Below the pieces are notes generated by a model, which made no database searches, had not been told where the DNA came from, and worked only from the letters and a program-made list of their open reading frames with translations. Shown here piece by piece: positions 50,846-60,379 of a DNA stretch of 64,000 nucleotides (its first letter is position 1; the number at the start of each line of letters is the position of its first letter). A program made the position numbers and the translations under genes. This DNA comes from Pseudomonas fluorescens (GTDB lineage Bacteria > Pseudomonadota > Gammaproteobacteria > Pseudomonadales > Pseudomonadaceae), in the NCBI RefSeq assembly GCF_000967965.1, contig NZ_LACC01000012.1, positions 204,667-268,666 on the forward strand, read 5' to 3'.

Positions 50846-51136
50846 AGGCTGATTTTTGCAGTGGGAAGCGGCGCTTTTTCGATCTGCAGCTAGCCTTTAG
50901 TGGTGCGGGTTGTAGCAGTCTCGCACCAGCAGTGTGCACTTCGGTGACGCACGTTGTTACAGGCTGGTTGCACTTCGTTTAAAGCCGCGGTTGCAATGAT
51001 GGCGCGCTCGGGTTGCGCCTCAAAAAAATAATGGTTCTACCTTCCGCGGTTTAGACGGTTGCACGCCCAATGAAAATGGGATCGAAACAGTCGAAATAAC
51101 AAGAAAGCAGCGACTTTTTTCAGAATAAAAAACCGA
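50846..51136. other. Gene-free region upstream of the ABC importer promoter
   Basis: About 290 bases follow amaA without a supported gene on either strand. Several short GC-rich inverted motifs occur (for example GTGTGCACTTCGGTGACGCAC at about 50933-50953), but no terminator with a T-tract. As the RpoN promoter lies at the right end, activator (enhancer) sites could be here; none can be named. Confidence 0.4.
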
Positions 51137-51151
51137 TGGCACGGCCCTTGC
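51137..51151 (+). promoter_or_regulatory. Sigma-54 promoter of the branched-chain-type importer
   Basis: TGGCACG, GCCC, TTGCT is a near-perfect match to the RpoN consensus (TGGCACG-N4-TTGCW), with the invariant GG at 51138-51139 and GC at 51150-51151. It lies 57 bases before the chosen start of the binding-protein gene. Confidence 0.8.
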
Positions 51152-51207
51152 TCTGAGCATTCAGTGAAGTCGCAGTGCCAATTAAAAAAACCATGGAGCA
51201 CCACCTC

Positions 51208-52341
51208 ATGTCCCAGACGTTTTACAAGAAAGGTTTTCTGGCCCTCGCAGTGGCAACTGCGCTGGGTGTTTCTGCGTTTGCTCAGGCTGACATCAAGATC
51301 GGCGTAGCGGGACCAATGACTGGCGCCAACGCGGCATTTGGCGAACAGTACATGAAGGGTGCACAAGCGGCGGCCGATGCGGTCAACGCGGCGGGCGGGG
51401 TAAACGGGGAAAAAATCGTACTGGTCAAGGGCGATGACGCCTGCGAACCGAAACAGGCTGTGACGGTCGCCAAAGACCTGACCAACCAAAAAGTCGCCGG
51501 CGTGGTCGGTCACTTCTGCTCCTCGTCGACCATCCCGGCCTCCGAGATCTACGACGAAGCGGGCATCATTGCCATCACTCCAGGCTCCACCAACCCGGCT
51601 GTGACCGAGCGCGGCCTGAGCGCCATGTTCCGTATGTGCGGGCGTGATGACCAACAAGGCATCGTGGCCGGCGACTACATTGTCGACGTGCTCAAGGGCA
51701 AGAAAGTGGTCGTGCTGCACGACAAGGACACCTACGGCCAGGGCCTGGCGGATGCCACCAAGGCTCAACTGGTCAAGCGCGGCGTAACGCCTGTGCTGTA
51801 TGAAGGCCTGACCCGTGGCGAGAAAGACTTCAGCACCATCGTGACCAAGATCCGCGGCGCCGGCGCTGACGTCGTCTACTTCGGTGGCCTGCACCCGGAA
51901 GCCGGTCCTCTGGTGCGTCAACTGCGTGAACAAGGCCTGAAAGACGTCAAGTTCATGTCCGACGACGGCATCGTGACCGACGAATTGGTGACCACCGCTG
52001 GCGGTCCGCAATTCGTTGACGGCGTGCTGATGACCTTCGGCGCCGACCCACGCCTGCTGCCAGACAGCAAGACCGTGGTAGACGCCTTCCGCAAGGCCGG
52101 TACCGAGCCTGAAGGCTACACCCTGTACGCCTACGCTTCGGTCCAGACCCTGGCAGCAGCCTTCAACGGCGCCAAGTCCAACAAGGGCGAAGAAGCGGCT
52201 GCATGGCTGAAGAAGAACCCGGTCAAGACCGTCATGGGCGAGAAGACCTGGGACAGCAAGGGCGACCTGAAAATCTCCGACTACGTGGTTTACCAGTGGG
52301 ACAAGGATGGCAAATACCACCAGCTGGAAAAACAGAAGTAA
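51208..52341 (+). CDS. Branched-chain amino acid-type ABC substrate-binding protein
   Basis: This 377-residue periplasmic protein is of the LivJ/BraC family. It has a signal peptide (MSQTFYKKGFLALAVATALG to about residue 28) and the family opening DIKIGVAGPMTGANAAFGEQ. A cysteine pair (in DDACEPKQ and GHFCSSST) corresponds to the conserved disulfide. ATG 51208 is chosen because GGAG at 51195-51198 precedes it; ATG 51193 (MEHHL) is the alternative. It is the first gene of the importer operon and is separated from the permease genes by a REPIN. The true substrate may not be leucine-type amino acids, since pseudomonads carry several such paralogues. Confidence 0.92.
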   Translation: MSQTFYKKGFLALAVATALGVSAFAQADIKIGVAGPMTGANAAFGEQYMKGAQAAADAVNAAGGVNGEKIVLVKGDDACEPKQAVTVAKDLTNQKVAGVVGHFCSSSTIPASEIYDEAGIIAITPGSTNPAVTERGLSAMFRMCGRDDQQGIVAGDYIVDVLKGKKVVVLHDKDTYGQGLADATKAQLVKRGVTPVLYEGLTRGEKDFSTIVTKIRGAGADVVYFGGLHPEAGPLVRQLREQGLKDVKFMSDDGIVTDELVTTAGGPQFVDGVLMTFGADPRLLPDSKTVVDAFRKAGTEPEGYTLYAYASVQTLAAAFNGAKSNKGEEAAAWLKKNPVKTVMGEKTWDSKGDLKISDYVVYQWDKDGKYHQLEKQK

Positions 52342-52374
52342 GGGCTGACTCAATCGGGTGAACCCCAAGGGTCC

Positions 52375-52469
52375 CCTGTGGGAGCGAGCTTGCTCGCGAT
52401 GACGGACTGGCAGGCGACAACTTTGTTGAATGTTCAACCGCTATCGCAGGCAAGCCAGCTCCCACAGGG
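52375..52469. repeat. REPIN-like inverted repeat with unlike arms
   Basis: The left unit reads CTGTGGGAGCGAGCTTGCTC, and the right unit ends in CAAGCCAGCTCCCACAGG. The right arm therefore belongs to the AGCTGGCTTGC subtype and the left to the GCGAGCTTGC subtype. It lies between the binding-protein and first permease genes, where it may lower downstream expression relative to the binding protein. Confidence 0.82.
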
Positions 52470-52580
52470 GCCGTGGTGGCTTGCCTGATCGTGGCTGACA
52501 TTGCTCCGACGTAAATCTGTATTTTCCTTAGAAGAACCGCACAGCCACATGTGCAGGTTCTCATTGCGTGAGATTGCGTT

Positions 52581-53495
<915 letters not shown>

Positions 53496-53498
53496 GCG

Positions 53499-54782
53499 AT
53501 GTCTTCAACCACTAAAAAAACCATTGATATCAAAAAAAGTCTGGTTGACGCGATTCTTGCCGGCCTCGTGGCTCTGATTGTGTTCGGCCCGATTGTCGGC
53601 ATCGTCCTCGATGGCTACGGCTTCAATTTGCAGCCCACTCGCGTGGCGTGGATTGTCGCTATTGTCATGGCCGGTCGTTTTGCCCTGAGCATGTTCCTGC
53701 AGACACCCAAGGGCCTGAAAATCCTCGAAGGCTTTGAAACGACAGGCTCCGGGGTGCATGTGCTGGCGCCGGACTACAAGTCGCGGTTGCGCTGGATCAT
53801 CCCGCTGATGATCGTCATTGCCGTGGTGCTGCCGTTTTTCTCCAACTCCTACCTGCTGGGCGTGGTCATCCTCGGGCTGATCTACGTGCTGCTGGGACTG
53901 GGACTGAACATCGTGGTCGGCCTGGCCGGCCTGCTCGACCTCGGTTACGTGGCGTTCTACGCCATCGGTGCCTACGGCCTGGCGCTCGGTTATCAATACC
54001 TTGGGTTGGGCTTCTGGACGGTGTTGCCGCTGGCGGCGATTACCGCCGGCCTGGCCGGTTGCATCCTCGGTTTCCCGGTGCTGCGCCTGCACGGTGACTA
54101 CCTGGCGATCGTGACCCTGGGCTTCGGCGAAATCATTCGCCTGATCCTCAACAACTGGTTGTCGCTGACTGGCGGCCCGAACGGCATGCCGGCACCTCTG
54201 CCGACCTTCTTCGGCCTGGAGTTCGGCAAGCGGGCCAAGGACGGTGGAGTTCCATTCCATGAGTTCTTCGGCATCGCCTACAACCCCGACGTGAAGTACT
54301 ACTTCATCTACGCGGTGCTGTTCCTGGTGGTGCTGGCCGTGCTGTACATCAAGCATCGCCTGACCCGCATGCCGGTCGGCCGCGCCTGGGAAGCCCTGCG
54401 CGAAGACGAAATCGCCTGCCGCTCCATGGGCCTGAACCACGTGCTGGTCAAGCTCTCGGCATTCACCATCGGCGCCTCTACAGCCGGTCTGGCCGGGGTG
54501 TTTTTCGCCACCTACCAGGGCTTCGTCAACCCGACCTCGTTCACCTTCTTCGAATCGGCGCTGATCCTCGCCATCGTGGTACTGGGTGGCATGGGTTCGA
54601 CCATCGGCGTGGTGATTGCAGCCTTCGTGCTGACCGTCGCCCCGGAACTGCTGCGCGGCTTTGCCGAGTACCGCGTGCTGCTGTTCGGCATCCTGATGGT
54701 GTTGATGATGATCTGGCGACCGCGCGGTCTGATTCGGATCAGCCGTACCGGTGTGACCCCGCGTAAAGGAGTAGCGCCATGA
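53499..54782 (+). CDS. ABC importer permease, LivM type
   Basis: This 427-residue permease has an N-terminal extension of about 90 residues with two extra hydrophobic segments, then the conserved LivM core (GLGLNIVVGLAGLLDLGYVA, FPVLRLHGDYLAIVTLGFGE, ALREDEIACRSMG). It ends in a basic cytoplasmic tail. The stop overlaps the first ATPase gene by four bases (ATGA). Confidence 0.93.
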   Translation: MSSTTKKTIDIKKSLVDAILAGLVALIVFGPIVGIVLDGYGFNLQPTRVAWIVAIVMAGRFALSMFLQTPKGLKILEGFETTGSGVHVLAPDYKSRLRWIIPLMIVIAVVLPFFSNSYLLGVVILGLIYVLLGLGLNIVVGLAGLLDLGYVAFYAIGAYGLALGYQYLGLGFWTVLPLAAITAGLAGCILGFPVLRLHGDYLAIVTLGFGEIIRLILNNWLSLTGGPNGMPAPLPTFFGLEFGKRAKDGGVPFHEFFGIAYNPDVKYYFIYAVLFLVVLAVLYIKHRLTRMPVGRAWEALREDEIACRSMGLNHVLVKLSAFTIGASTAGLAGVFFATYQGFVNPTSFTFFESALILAIVVLGGMGSTIGVVIAAFVLTVAPELLRGFAEYRVLLFGILMVLMMIWRPRGLIRISRTGVTPRKGVAP

Positions 54783-55651
54783 GCGAAGTCGTACTCAGTG
54801 TAGAAAAGCTGATGATGCACTTCGGCGGCATCAAGGCGTTGAGCGATGTCAGCCTGAAAGTGCACCGTAACTCGATCTTCGCCCTGATCGGCCCTAACGG
54901 CGCCGGCAAGACCACGGTGTTCAACTGCCTGACCGGGTTCTACAAAGCTTCCGGCGGCAAGATCGAACTCAACATTCGTGGGCAACAGACCAACGTCATC
55001 AAGTTGCTGGGCGAGCCGTTCAAGCCAACGGATTTCGTTTCGCCGAAATCCTTCGCCAGTCGGCTGTTCTACAAGGCGTTCGGCGGCACCCACCTGGTGA
55101 ACCGCGCAGGCCTGGCGCGGACCTTCCAGAACATTCGCCTGTTCAAGGAAATGTCGGTGCTGGAAAACCTGCTGGTGGCCCAGCACATGTGGGTCAACCG
55201 CAACATGCTGGCCGGCATCCTCAATACCAAGGGCTATCGCAAGGCCGAAAGCGATGCACTGGACCACGCGTTCTACTGGCTGGAAGTGGTGGACCTGGTG
55301 GACTGCGCCAACCGCCTGGCCGGTGAACTGTCCTACGGCCAGCAGCGTCGCCTGGAAATCGCCCGCGCCATGTGCACCCGTCCGCAGATCATCTGCCTCG
55401 ACGAACCGGCCGCCGGCCTCAACCCTCAGGAAACCGAAGCGCTGAGCGCGATGATCCGGCTGCTGCGCGACGAGCACGATCTGACCGTGGTGCTGATCGA
55501 ACACGACATGGGCATGGTTATGAGTATCTCCGACCACATCGTGGTGCTGGACCACGGTATCGTCATCGCCGAGGGTGGACCCGATGCGATTCGTCACGAT
55601 CCGAAAGTGATTGCGGCCTACCTGGGCGCCGAAGAAGAGGAGGTGGTATGA
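54779..55651 (+). CDS. ABC importer ATPase, LivG type
   Basis: This 290-residue ATP-binding subunit has Walker A GPNGAGKTT, the signature LSYGQQRRLE, Walker B IICLDEP and the H-loop EHDMG. It is longer than most LivG proteins because of an insertion of about 30-35 residues between Walker A and the Q-loop (about 65-105). Both ends overlap the neighbouring genes by four bases, so translation is coupled. Confidence 0.94.
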   Translation: MSEVVLSVEKLMMHFGGIKALSDVSLKVHRNSIFALIGPNGAGKTTVFNCLTGFYKASGGKIELNIRGQQTNVIKLLGEPFKPTDFVSPKSFASRLFYKAFGGTHLVNRAGLARTFQNIRLFKEMSVLENLLVAQHMWVNRNMLAGILNTKGYRKAESDALDHAFYWLEVVDLVDCANRLAGELSYGQQRRLEIARAMCTRPQIICLDEPAAGLNPQETEALSAMIRLLRDEHDLTVVLIEHDMGMVMSISDHIVVLDHGIVIAEGGPDAIRHDPKVIAAYLGAEEEEVV

Positions 55652-56364
55652 GTAAACCCATCCTCGAACTCAAGGATCTGGACGTGTTTTACGGCCCGAT
55701 CCAGGCCCTTAAAGGTGTCTCGCTGCACATCAACGAAGGGGAAACCGTCAGCCTGATCGGCTCCAACGGTGCCGGCAAGTCGACCCTGCTGATGTCGATC
55801 TTCGGCCAGCCACGGGCAGCCGACGGGCAGATCCTCTATCAGGGCGTGGACATTACCCATAAGTCGTCTCACTACATCGCCTCCAACGGCATCGCGCAAT
55901 CGCCGGAAGGGCGGCGGGTGTTCCCCGACATGACCGTCGAGGAGAACCTGCTGATGGGCACCATCCCTATCGGTGACAAGTACGCCAAGGAGGACATGCA
56001 GCGCATGTTCGAGCTGTTCCCTCGGCTCGAAGAGCGGCGTACCCAGCGTGCGATGACCATGTCCGGCGGCGAGCAGCAAATGCTCGCCATCGCCCGTGCC
56101 CTGATGAGCCGGCCCAAGTTGTTGCTGCTCGATGAGCCAAGCCTGGGCCTGGCGCCGATTGTGGTGAAGCAAATCTTTGCAACACTGCGGGAACTGGCCA
56201 AGACCGGCATGACCATCTTCCTGGTGGAGCAGAACGCCAACCACGCGTTGCGGTTGTCGGACCGGGCGTACGTGATGGTCAACGGCGAAATCCGCATGAC
56301 CGGCACCGGCAAGGAGTTGTTGGTCAACGAGGATGTGCGTAACGCCTATCTCGGCGGGCACTGA
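55648..56364 (+). CDS. ABC importer ATPase, LivF type
   Basis: This 238-residue second ATP-binding subunit has Walker A GSNGAGKST, the signature MSGGEQQMLA, Walker B LLLLDEP and LVEQNANHAL. ATG 55648 is set by GAGGAGG just upstream and by family length; the frame stays open inside the livG-type gene without family sequence. It is the last gene of the operon and is followed by a strong terminator. Confidence 0.94.
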   Translation: MSKPILELKDLDVFYGPIQALKGVSLHINEGETVSLIGSNGAGKSTLLMSIFGQPRAADGQILYQGVDITHKSSHYIASNGIAQSPEGRRVFPDMTVEENLLMGTIPIGDKYAKEDMQRMFELFPRLEERRTQRAMTMSGGEQQMLAIARALMSRPKLLLLDEPSLGLAPIVVKQIFATLRELAKTGMTIFLVEQNANHALRLSDRAYVMVNGEIRMTGTGKELLVNEDVRNAYLGGH

Positions 56365-56382
56365 GTCTGCTTTGTTATGCAC

Positions 56383-56414
56383 AAGCCCCGGCGCGCAATC
56401 GCCGGGGCTTTTTT
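56383..56414 (+). terminator. Terminator of the importer operon
   Basis: AAGCCCCGGCG pairs with CGCCGGGGCTT around a short loop and runs into six T residues, 19 bases after the last stop codon. Confidence 0.9.
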
Positions 56415-57114
56415 ACATCTCCAATACCCCGCTCCCACAGGGTTTTGGCATGCCTCTGGGAAATTGTGGAAAACAATATTCCCAAGCTCGTAAAGCGCGA
56501 CATAAAGCCGCTGCAAATAGTTGTTTTGTCACGGTTTTGACTTGTCCCCGTTTGCTGTGGAACCGGCTGTGAATAACGTGGGAGTAGCTGGCTGGGGGCC
56601 TTTTAAACCGTGGCTTGCAGAGGTGTGGTTGTTTTTTGATCAGGCGTTTTTGCGCAGCTTGCAGACCGCTTTGTCAACCTTTTTGTTCGGGATGAAAAGG
56701 CATGGAATTGGCGTGGACAAGCCTGTGGATAAGTCTGTGACTAAACTCTGGAAAGACTCGGCTGAAGGCCGTGGTTACTGGCTTGGCGCCATCGTCGGTT
56801 TGACCCGTCAGTCATGAAAATGGCCAAGGGCTACACGGCAGGCGGTCGAGGGTCAAGCAAAAAAGTTTCAAAACCCCGCGCAAAGCCTTGTGGATAGCGG
56901 CTTGCAGCTTTTCCACTTGCCCCCAAAGACTGTGGACCGGCCTGTGGATAACGTGCGCGCACATGGCTGTAGGCCACGCTGGTCAAGGGCTTGCCGGGAT
57001 TGAGCGTTTTTTGAACAGATTGAACGGTGGTTGCCGCTGTGAACAAGGCCGGGCATGCTGCCTGCTGATTTTCTATTCCAATGGCTGGCGATCAGCCGAA
57101 GCAAGGAGAACACG
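56415..57114. other. 700-base gene-free region with DnaA-box-like 9-mers
   Basis: No coding frame here has a recognisable product or good codon pattern. Four 9-mers fit TTWTNCACA read on the minus strand: TGTGGAAAA at 56465, TGTGAATAA at 56568, TGTGGATAA at 56724 and TGTGGATAA at 56943. TGTGGATAG at 56889 is a near match. All point the same way. The stretch also has CTGTGG-containing repeats (TGTGGACCG, GTGGACAA). The right end holds the ribosome-binding site (AAGGAG 57103-57108) of the dehydrogenase gene. Confidence 0.6.
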
Positions 57115-57876
57115 ATGTCCAACACCCTGTTTATTACCGGAGCGACCTCCGGTTTTGGTGAAGCCTGTGCCCGTCGTTTTGCCGAGGCCGGCTGGAAACT
57201 GGTGCTGACAGGCCGTCGTGAAGAGCGCCTCAATGCGTTGTGCGCCGAGTTGTCGAAGCAGACCGAAGTCCATGGCCTGGTGCTCGATGTACGTGATCGC
57301 AAGGCTATGGAGGAGGCGATTGCCAATCTTCCGCCATCCTTTGCCAAACTGCGCGGGCTGATCAACAACGCCGGGCTGGCCCTGGGTGTTGATCCGGCGC
57401 CCAAGTGCGACCTGGACGACTGGGACACCATGGTCGATACCAACGTCAAAGGCCTGATGTACAGCACCCGTCTGCTGTTGCCGCGCCTGATCGCGCACGG
57501 TCGTGGTGCCGGTATCGTCAATCTGGGGTCCATCGCCGGCAACTACCCGTACCCGGGCAGCCATGTGTATGGCGCGACCAAGGCGTTCGTCAAACAGTTC
57601 TCCGTCAACCTGCGCTGCGACCTGCAGGGCACGGGCGTACGGGTCAGCAACATCGAACCGGGCCTGTGCGAGAGCGAGTTCTCGCTGGTGCGTTTTGCTG
57701 GTGACCAGGAGCGCTACAACGCCACTTATGCCGGTGCCGAGCCGATTCAGCCGCAGGACATCGCTGACACCATCTTCTGGGTGCTCAATGCCCCGGCGCA
57801 CATCAACATCAACAGCCTGGAGCTGATGCCGGTCAGCCAGACTTGGGCCGGGTTTTCGATCGAGCGTAAGTCTTAA
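57115..57876 (+). CDS. SDR family NAD(P)-dependent oxidoreductase (YdfG-like)
   Basis: This 253-residue classical short-chain dehydrogenase has cofactor motif TGATSGFGEA near the N-terminus, NNAG (about 83), the catalytic Ser in NLGSIAGNYPY and the Tyr/Lys pair in VYGATKAFV. The sequence LTGRREERL after the second strand favours NADP. It resembles the YdfG/serine-3-dehydrogenase group (3-hydroxy acids); the substrate here is not known. ATG 57115 has AAGGAG upstream. The open frame extends further left without family sequence. Confidence 0.9.
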   Translation: MSNTLFITGATSGFGEACARRFAEAGWKLVLTGRREERLNALCAELSKQTEVHGLVLDVRDRKAMEEAIANLPPSFAKLRGLINNAGLALGVDPAPKCDLDDWDTMVDTNVKGLMYSTRLLLPRLIAHGRGAGIVNLGSIAGNYPYPGSHVYGATKAFVKQFSVNLRCDLQGTGVRVSNIEPGLCESEFSLVRFAGDQERYNATYAGAEPIQPQDIADTIFWVLNAPAHININSLELMPVSQTWAGFSIERKS

Positions 57877-58040
57877 TTGTGGCGAGGGGGCTTGTCGGAC
57901 CGCCGCACCGCCCCGTTGGGCTGCGCAGCAGCCCCGAAACCATAGCGCTCAATTTTTCAGATGTACTTCATCCACCGGTTTTCGACTGCTCCGCAGCCCA
58001 ACGGGGCGGTGCGGCGGTCCGACAAGCCCCCTCGCCACAA
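57877..58040. repeat. Extended REPIN with 44-base perfect arms
   Basis: It starts directly after the dehydrogenase stop. The outer arm TTGTGGCGAGGGGGCTTG is followed, in place of the usual CCCCCGTT, by TCGGACCGCCGCACCG, then CCCCGTTGGG. The right side is the exact reverse complement over all 44 bases. The inner part keeps the CTGCGCAGCAG-type arms and a unique middle of about 40 bases. It is a longer relative of the elements at 24922 and 46762. Confidence 0.85.
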
Positions 58041-58125
58041 GAGCGGTCAAAACCGGACATCAGCTAGACTCCTCCCTCAAGCAACCCGCCACACCCGGCG
58101 GTCTAGAGGTTTTAGAGGAGATCAA

Positions 58126-59031
58126 GTGAGTAATCGAGGCGAGCAGTCGCTGCTCAAACAATCGACCTTCCTGATGCTCGCCGTGACATTCGCCGGGATC
58201 ATCACCGGTTTTGTTTCGGGCGCCCAATCCATCCTGTTCGATGGCTTCTTTTCGCTGATCGCGGCCTTCATCAAGGTCCTGATGCTGATCACCGCCCGGC
58301 TGATCGCCAAGGAAAGCAACCAGCGCTTCCAGTTCGGCTCCTGGCACCTGGAACCCATGGTGCTGGTGATCGAGGGCAGCTTCATTTTCCTGGTCGCTAT
58401 TTATGCCTTTCTCAACGGTGTGTTCGGCATCATCAGTGGTGGCCGCGAGGTCGAACTGGGGCTGGTGATCTTCTACGCGGCGTTCTTCACTGTCGTTGAG
58501 CTCATTTATTTTTTCTACGTCCGCGAGCGCAATCGCACGCTCAACTCATCGCTGATCCAGTTCGACAACATCAGTTGGCTGGTGGATGCGATGCTCTCGG
58601 CGGGACTGCTGGTGAGTTTCCTCATCGCGCTGCTGCTCAAAACTCAGGGTTACGACAAGTGGGCGGTGTATGTCGACCCGATGATCCTGATTCTGCTGGC
58701 CCTGGGCATGCTCCCCCCGGCGCTCCAAATCCTCGGGCCGGCCTTGCGCGATGTGTTGGGGATCGTCCCGGATCAACTGGACGACAAGGTGCGTCAGGTG
58801 ATGGAGGTGGCGAAGGTCGAGCATGGTTTCGACGATTACATTTCCTACGTGCAGAAACACGGCAGGGCCTGTTTTATCGAGATTCACATCGTATTGCCGA
58901 AGGATTACTGGCTGGACGGTGTGGGGCAACTGGACAGTCTGCGCGAGGAAATTTCCACGAAGCTTGGCGAGCCGGATGCCGCGCGATGGCTGACCATCAG
59001 CTTTACCGGGGACCGCAAGTGGATTGAGTGA
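58126..59031 (+). CDS. Cation diffusion facilitator family transporter
   Basis: This 301-residue CDF protein has about six membrane helices. An N-terminal metal-site region (SILFDGFFSLIAAF), the second-site helix (DNISWLVDAMLSAG) and a C-terminal cytoplasmic domain (about 215-301) can be seen. Such proteins export divalent metals in exchange for protons. The motif is degenerate compared with zinc exporters (no classic HxxxD pair), so the metal is unclear. The start is GTG 58126, set by AGAGGAG at 58114-58120; upstream frame lies in the repeat. It converges with the AGE gene, eight bases away. Confidence 0.87.
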   Translation: MSNRGEQSLLKQSTFLMLAVTFAGIITGFVSGAQSILFDGFFSLIAAFIKVLMLITARLIAKESNQRFQFGSWHLEPMVLVIEGSFIFLVAIYAFLNGVFGIISGGREVELGLVIFYAAFFTVVELIYFFYVRERNRTLNSSLIQFDNISWLVDAMLSAGLLVSFLIALLLKTQGYDKWAVYVDPMILILLALGMLPPALQILGPALRDVLGIVPDQLDDKVRQVMEVAKVEHGFDDYISYVQKHGRACFIEIHIVLPKDYWLDGVGQLDSLREEISTKLGEPDAARWLTISFTGDRKWIE

Positions 59032-59038
59032 TTGGATT

Positions 59039-60178
59039 TCACCTTGTGGCGAGATATTCCGCCAACCCGCGATAACAGGTCGCCAGGTGATAGGGCGTGG
59101 TCGACGGCATGTCGCGACGGCTGACTTCACCGTGCTCGTCACGGCATTCGTACCAGCCGCCGGAATGCAGCGAGCGCTGCTGCAACGCCTGCAACTGGCG
59201 CAGCACAGCGGCCTCGCTGTCAGGGCGCAGCGTCAACGCGCGCAGGTACTCGGCCTGGGCCCAGATACGCTGCGTGGCGTCCCGGACGCCGCCATCCGCT
59301 ACGAAGTCGAGCATCGCCCGCACGGCGCCAGTCTGCTGATCGACACCCACTTGCTCGGTAAAGGCGAAGGCCCGCTCCAGATCGGCATGCAGTGTCGAAT
59401 TGCGTAACAGCGCCGAGGATTCCAGCAGGAAATACCACTCGAACTGATGTCCCGGTTCAAACCAGTTATCCACAGAGCCCAGCGGCTTTTCCATCAACAC
59501 GCCGTGCTGCGGATCGATGAAGCGTGCGTGCATGGCTGTGCATAACTCGACGAGCGCCTGTTGCACGTCGAGGTCTTCACGCACCGACAGGGTGGCGAGG
59601 AATGCTTCGGCCAGGTGCATCAGCGGATTCTGCAAAGGGCCGCTGTCTAGCGACGACCAGTCGCGGTCGAGGGTGGCTTCGTACAGACCGTCGTCCGTGG
59701 CGAAACGTTGCGCGACCACTTCCAGCGAGGCATCGAGCACCGACTCCACCAGCGGCTCGCGGACCTTGTCCCAGTAATGGGCGCAGGCGAACAGGATGAA
59801 GGCGTGGGTGTAGAGGTCCTTGCGCTGGTCCAGCGGCGCACCTTGAGCATCGACGCTGTAGAACCAGCCGCCGTGCTCGGCATCGTGGAAGTGCCGCTGC
59901 AAGGAGCGGAACAACGCGGCGGCACGCTCTTCGGCGCTCGGCACCTGACCGATCAGGCTGGCAAACAGGTACAACTGCCGCGCACAGGCCATGGCCCGGT
60001 AGCGTTGCGGTGGCAGCGGTTGGTGTTCGGCATCCAGCGCCTCGTAGGGCAACGCCATGTCGGCATTCCAGCCCGGACCTTGCCAGAGCGGCACGATGAC
60101 GTTCAGGAAGTGCTGTTGCACCGAGGCGAACAGGGCGGTCAGTTCAGGCTGGGAGGCGGAGCGGGAAACAGGCGGCAT
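59039..60178 (-). CDS. AGE family sugar epimerase/isomerase
   Basis: This 379-residue protein is of the N-acylglucosamine 2-epimerase superfamily, an all-helical (alpha/alpha)6 barrel. Family segments include KDLYTHAFILFACAHY, NPLMHLAEAFLA and WFEPGHQFEWYFLL, with the catalytic-type histidines in YTHAF, LMHL and GHQFEW. The group that lacks N-acyl-sugar specificity contains D-mannose isomerases and cellobiose epimerases; a mannose/fructose isomerase is the most likely role, by inference. No sugar operon surrounds it. Confidence 0.85.
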   Translation of the reverse strand: MPPVSRSASQPELTALFASVQQHFLNVIVPLWQGPGWNADMALPYEALDAEHQPLPPQRYRAMACARQLYLFASLIGQVPSAEERAAALFRSLQRHFHDAEHGGWFYSVDAQGAPLDQRKDLYTHAFILFACAHYWDKVREPLVESVLDASLEVVAQRFATDDGLYEATLDRDWSSLDSGPLQNPLMHLAEAFLATLSVREDLDVQQALVELCTAMHARFIDPQHGVLMEKPLGSVDNWFEPGHQFEWYFLLESSALLRNSTLHADLERAFAFTEQVGVDQQTGAVRAMLDFVADGGVRDATQRIWAQAEYLRALTLRPDSEAAVLRQLQALQQRSLHSGGWYECRDEHGEVSRRDMPSTTPYHLATCYRGLAEYLATR

Positions 60179-60263
60179 TGGCTGGCGTCGTCACGGCAGG
60201 GGCGATTGCGCGACATGTTAGCAGAGAGGTCGGCCTGAGCGATGCGGTGTCTGTCAGGCCGCC

Positions 60264-60360
60264 TTCGCGAGCAAGCCCGCTTCCACAGGGACCCGCGGTG
60301 TAAATGCGATCGTAACCACACTTCAAAAACCTGTGGGAGCGGGCTTGCCCGCGAAGAGGC
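60264..60360. repeat. REP pair, class GTGGGAGCGGGCTTGCCCGCGA
   Basis: Two units, CTTCGCGAGCAAGCCCGCTT left and GTGGGAGCGGGCTTGCCCGC right, face outward with a middle of about 45 bases. It lies between the AGE 5' side and the hupE 3' end. The left arm has one change (TTCCACA in place of CTCCCACA). Confidence 0.82.
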
Positions 60361-60379
60361 CAATTCAGGCGCTAGAGAA

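Noticed and set aside
51175..51207. Earlier starts for the importer binding protein (51175 or 51193)
   Set aside because: The start at 51208 has GGAG at nine bases and opens directly with a good signal peptide. Earlier starts add charged residues ahead of it.
56521..56817. 98-codon open frame in the DnaA-box-like region
   Set aside because: It has no ribosome-binding site of note, no recognisable family, and a composition unlike neighbouring genes. Repeated CTGTGG motifs shape the frame.
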